Source: Nitrosopumilales archaeon
Lineage (GTDB): Archaea > Thermoproteota > Nitrososphaeria > Nitrososphaerales > Nitrosopumilaceae
NCBI GenBank assembly: GCA_025350175.1
Contig: JANXYF010000046.1
Span: 1 to 7,876, forward strand
Direction: 5' to 3'
DNA length: 7,876 bases
The notes under the pieces were generated by a model. That model had not been told where the DNA came from. It made no database searches and saw only the letters and a list, made by a program, of their open reading frames with translations. The stretch's first letter is position 1; each line of letters opens with the position of its first letter. The translations under genes and the position numbers were made by a program. Positions 5,720 to 7,876 of the stretch are shown one piece after another.

Positions 5720-6427
5720 TTAGTATAGTTTCTTTTTTCTAAGACGAGATACTTTTTGTTCTATCTGATCTAATTTCTGCAAAAGATTTGGCTCAATTGT
5801 AGTATTTGCAATCACAGTTGCTGGGATCTTGGATATGTTGGTATCCATTGTAATATTTATGATGGGAAGTTTCTTTTCTATCCAGAGTTTTAGAACTTTA
5901 TCCTCAAGTTTATAGTCTCTAAATCCCTCTGGAAATTTTTTAGTTATATGAGATAGTAGTGTTTTATCATCAAATACAGCCCTTGGTTCAAAAAGTCTAG
6001 TAGAATCAGAGTAACTACTCTCAAAAAGATTTCCACTTAGCTCATCAGATATAATATCCATCTTGGATATTCTTCTAATCAATTCTAAATAGTGTAGAAA
6101 TTCATGTGCCAGGATAGCATGGATTGTACCCTTGAGACCATACGCCACAAGAGGAGCAGTTATCTGTATTATGATATTTAGTTTATCATTAGAGACAACT
6201 GGAATTGTCCTTGCAAACAATATCCCATAATCAAAAGAACCAGAAGATGGGTGAGATACTACTACTGATGGTTCCACATATGCAAGTGGAAAATTAATTC
6301 CTGATGCTTTTTCTATCCTCTGTATTCCAGATAGGGTTACCTCAAATCTCTTTATTATCAAAGAGTGAATTTTTTCAGGAATTAGCCCATTTTTGTAAGC
6401 TTCATGTACTCTGAGTAAAGGATCCAA
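5720..6427 (-). CDS. Putative zinc metallopeptidase-like protein with HExxH motif, family unknown
   Basis: A 235-residue protein I do not recognise as a named family. Residues 103-115 read HAILAHEFLHYLE, a gluzincin-like HExxH (His108, Glu109, His112) at the end of a hydrophobic helix. A possible third ligand is Glu147 in LFEPRAVFDD, an E-x-x-A pattern like the glutamate helix of some HExxH peptidases. The N-terminal 100 residues look alpha/beta, with several Ile/Val strands (YVEPSVVV, LNIIIQITAPLV). The C-terminus, after about 210, is a charged, coiled-coil-like helix ending KVSRLRKKKLY. No signal peptide or clear membrane span is seen, so it is probably cytoplasmic. The start is a TTG at 6427, the only standard start codon after the upstream in-frame stop; a TATA-like box is centred about 27 bases before it. 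The motif is seen directly; peptidase activity is inferred. Confidence 0.75.
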   Translation of the reverse strand: MDPLLRVHEAYKNGLIPEKIHSLIIKRFEVTLSGIQRIEKASGINFPLAYVEPSVVVSHPSSGSFDYGILFARTIPVVSNDKLNIIIQITAPLVAYGLKGTIHAILAHEFLHYLELIRRISKMDIISDELSGNLFESSYSDSTRLFEPRAVFDDKTLLSHITKKFPEGFRDYKLEDKVLKLWIEKKLPIINITMDTNISKIPATVIANTTIEPNLLQKLDQIEQKVSRLRKKKLY

Positions 6428-6450
6428 TCGAACAAGATTGAATTAGACGA

Positions 6451-6458
6451 TAATAAAA
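6451..6458 (-). promoter_or_regulatory. TATA-like box for the HExxH gene
   Basis: The minus strand reads TTTTATTA, centred about 27 bases before the TTG at 6427. The spacing supports leaderless transcription and initiation at the unusual TTG codon. Confidence 0.5.
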
Positions 6459-6535
6459 GCTTGACATAAAAAGACAAATTTCATCTAGTTCAGACAAGTT
6501 AGGAGATTTATCCTGTTTTAGTGAACATGTGAAAA

Positions 6536-7705
6536 TCAGTTACAGAGTGATATTTTATGAAAATCAAATGTGGTACATTTGCATGAATTTTCAAGCAGCA
6601 TGCTTATGTTTGGTTCAACATTATTTCCAGTCACAAATCTCTTGAGCGGAATTCCACCATCCAATTCTACAAGAATTGTAAATGATTTAGGATTAATTTT
6701 CTTAATCTTTATGTCATAGATCCTTTTTTGGTTCTTCCAAGACGTAATTTCACTAATTGAAATAGACATGTCTTTTAGACCTTCTAATACATTCAATGCC
6801 TCAGGAACTAGATCTTTTTCTGTCGCAATGTCAAACAAAACATCTGTTCTGAATTTAATTTGGTCAGAAGGCAACTTTGAAACTGCTCTTAGATGTAAAA
6901 TAGAGATGCCATCAAGCGCAATATTTTTTGGCAAAGTAATTTTTCTTTTATGTGGATTTATCAATTTAACAAAGAAAGGTCTTCCATTTCCAAGAACAAG
7001 ACTAGATTCATCTTCACTTCCAATCCAAGTTATTTTGGCTTGTTGTGCGCCAAATTTTTCAAACATAAATTTAGCGATTTTACCTTCTACACTATTAAAT
7101 TCAGTTATCCCATGAAAGTCGCAAACAAAACATCCTTTTCCATCACACCTATTGCAAGAAACTTGTTTTTGTGGAATTCCCCTTATCTCTTTGGTATATC
7201 GTCCTTGTAGTATCAATGCCTTGGGTTTTATTTCACATTCTTCTTTCTTGAAATCTATTGTAAAAACAATATCAGGATTTTGATAATCAACTTTGGTTCT
7301 AGTTTTTTTTCCAAATTGTTTTCCTATTTCTCTTGTAATATCACTTTTTATTCCAGCAATTCCTCGAAGTTTGAACTTGGAACGCACAATATCATCTCTA
7401 TCTAAAATTGAAGGTTTTAGAATAGCACCTATAAGAAATGTTGAAAATTCATATTCTTTTGAAATGTCAAGCATCTTCTTTAAGAAAACATCAAGTTCGG
7501 GCATTAGATTTTTGCATAAATAACATGATTTGGGATTATTTTGTTTTATAATTTTCCTAATTTTTTTACCAAGATTCTTGTGAGAAACTAACCCTAGTCT
7601 ACTTGCAAACATTCTTCCAAGACAATAATCACAAAGATGATACTCTCGTAAGATTTGCTTGGTTTCCTCAATTACTGCATCCATCTTTGTTTTTTTCAAC
7701 AACAT
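6536..7705 (-). CDS. pus10: tRNA pseudouridine synthase Pus10 (Psi54/Psi55)
   Basis: A 389-residue enzyme that converts uridine to pseudouridine at positions 54 and 55 in the T-loop of archaeal tRNAs. Counting from the ATG at 7705, it has an N-terminal zinc module with Cys25/Cys28 (CDYCLGR) and Cys61/Cys64 (CYLC). A THUMP-like region follows, containing GRYTKEIRGIPQKQ (168-181). Another cysteine cluster is CNRCDGKGCFVC (184-195). The catalytic segment GSEDESSLVLGNGRPFFVKL (229-248) has Asp232 as the expected nucleophile, and the C-terminus reads GGIPLKRFVTG. All parts match archaeal Pus10. Starts are possible at TTG 7714, ATG 7705 and ATG 7684; I chose 7705 as an ATG with a TTAAAA box about 23 bases upstream, though TTATTTG at 7738-7744 would suit the TTG. 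Its end is 108 bases from the start of the HExxH gene, so it could be transcribed ahead of it. Confidence 0.93.
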   Translation of the reverse strand: MLLKKTKMDAVIEETKQILREYHLCDYCLGRMFASRLGLVSHKNLGKKIRKIIKQNNPKSCYLCKNLMPELDVFLKKMLDISKEYEFSTFLIGAILKPSILDRDDIVRSKFKLRGIAGIKSDITREIGKQFGKKTRTKVDYQNPDIVFTIDFKKEECEIKPKALILQGRYTKEIRGIPQKQVSCNRCDGKGCFVCDFHGITEFNSVEGKIAKFMFEKFGAQQAKITWIGSEDESSLVLGNGRPFFVKLINPHKRKITLPKNIALDGISILHLRAVSKLPSDQIKFRTDVLFDIATEKDLVPEALNVLEGLKDMSISISEITSWKNQKRIYDIKIKKINPKSFTILVELDGGIPLKRFVTGNNVEPNISMLLENSCKCTTFDFHKISLCN

Positions 7706-7801
7706 AGAAAACAAATGAGGTGTGTTTTAATCCTAATCAAATAACCAAAAACGTTTATTGATTATAATGACTAAATTTCCACTCTAGATGAATAAGATGA
7801 T

Positions 7802-7829
7802 AAAAGTTTAGAGTTTTAGGAATACTCTA
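7802..7829 (-). terminator. Possible hairpin plus T-run terminator at the end of the PEFG-CTERM-like gene
   Basis: On the minus strand TAGAGT pairs with ACTCTA six bases each across a 9-base loop, followed within three bases by TTTT. The structure spans the last codons and stop of the right-edge gene. Archaeal termination depends mostly on the U-run, and the stem is short, so this is tentative. Confidence 0.3.
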
Positions 7830-7876
7830 GTCTTTGTTGAAACTGCAATTATTGATACAATTGCAATTGCAAGAAC
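7808..7876 (-). CDS. C-terminal end of a probable PEFG-CTERM-type surface protein (N-terminal part outside window)
   Basis: Reading leftward from the right edge, 22 codons precede a TAA at 7810-7808 and encode VLAIAIVSIIAVSTKTRVFL followed by KL. This is a single hydrophobic helix capped by a small basic tail (TKTR). It closely resembles the end of the thaumarchaeal PEFG-CTERM sorting signal as I recall it, where a P-E-F-G motif precedes an Ala/Ile-rich helix ending in S-A-K-T-R. The PEFG residues themselves would lie just outside the window, so this identification is inference. Such proteins are thought to be exported, processed and anchored at the cell surface; the extracellular domain cannot be judged from here. 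A plain membrane protein with a C-terminal helix is the alternative. The gene lies about 100 bases upstream of pus10 on the same strand. Confidence 0.6.
   Translation of the reverse strand, partial: VLAIAIVSIIAVSTKTRVFLKL

Noticed and set aside
6428..6535. 108-base gap between pus10 and the HExxH gene, checked for an RNA gene
   Set aside because: Only a 4-base AGGA/TCCT stem and the HExxH promoter are visible; nothing supports an RNA gene.
6768..7523. Three plus-strand open frames (6768-7115, 6950-7210, 7293-7523) within pus10
   Set aside because: All are antisense to Pus10, whose full length is supported by motifs; none has a recognisable product.
7788..7811. Short plus-strand frame of seven codons with ATG at 7788
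   Set aside because: It is too short to support and ends over the stop of the minus-strand edge gene.

Overview
The window is AT-rich archaeal DNA, and it most resembles an ammonia-oxidising member of the Nitrososphaerota (Thaumarchaeota), of the low-GC Nitrosopumilus/Nitrosarchaeum/Nitrosotenuis kind. The archaeal signal comes from the ribosomal proteins eS24 and eS27, an archaeal phosphoglycerate mutase (ApgM), the tRNA pseudouridine synthase Pus10, a short archaeal FKBP, archaeal TATA boxes and almost no Shine-Dalgarno sites. The narrower placement rests on a C-terminal tail at the right edge that looks like the thaumarchaeal PEFG-CTERM surface-protein anchor. The lineage is inferred from recalled family features, not from a search.

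Layout, left to right. A GNA1-like glucosamine-6-phosphate N-acetyltransferase is cut off by the left edge (1-395, +). It runs tail-to-tail into a four-helix membrane protein (377-805, -), which lies downstream of a divergent GalT-family nucleotidylyltransferase (848-1864, -). A divergent promoter region then leads to three rightward genes: a hemerythrin-domain protein (2006-2569), an FKBP/SlyD-type prolyl isomerase (2665-3114) and apgM (3234-4556). apgM overlaps the end of a leftward DUF309 protein (4546-5106). An 83-base divergent promoter region separates that gene from the overlapping ribosomal pair rps24e-rps27ae (5190-5716, +). rps27ae ends 3 bases from the end of a leftward, unrecognised HExxH protein (5720-6427). 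Next comes pus10 (6536-7705, -). The last codons of a leftward surface-protein gene lie at the right edge (7808-7876).

The genes are mainly housekeeping: amino-sugar and sugar-nucleotide metabolism, glycolysis/gluconeogenesis, protein folding, ribosome and tRNA modification. Few look like true operons; rps24e-rps27ae is the clear exception. Several genes carry their own TATA-like box about 25-29 bases before the start codon. This fits leaderless mRNAs and supports several GTG or TTG starts, as well as a shorter GalT than the longest open frame.

I saw no mobile element, CRISPR array, rRNA or tRNA, and no gap without a gene exceeds 300 bases. I found no clear new multi-gene system. The items most worth following up are the unknown HExxH protein, the GalT homologue with Asn in place of the motif Gln, the eukaryote-like GNA1, and the two-part DUF309 protein.
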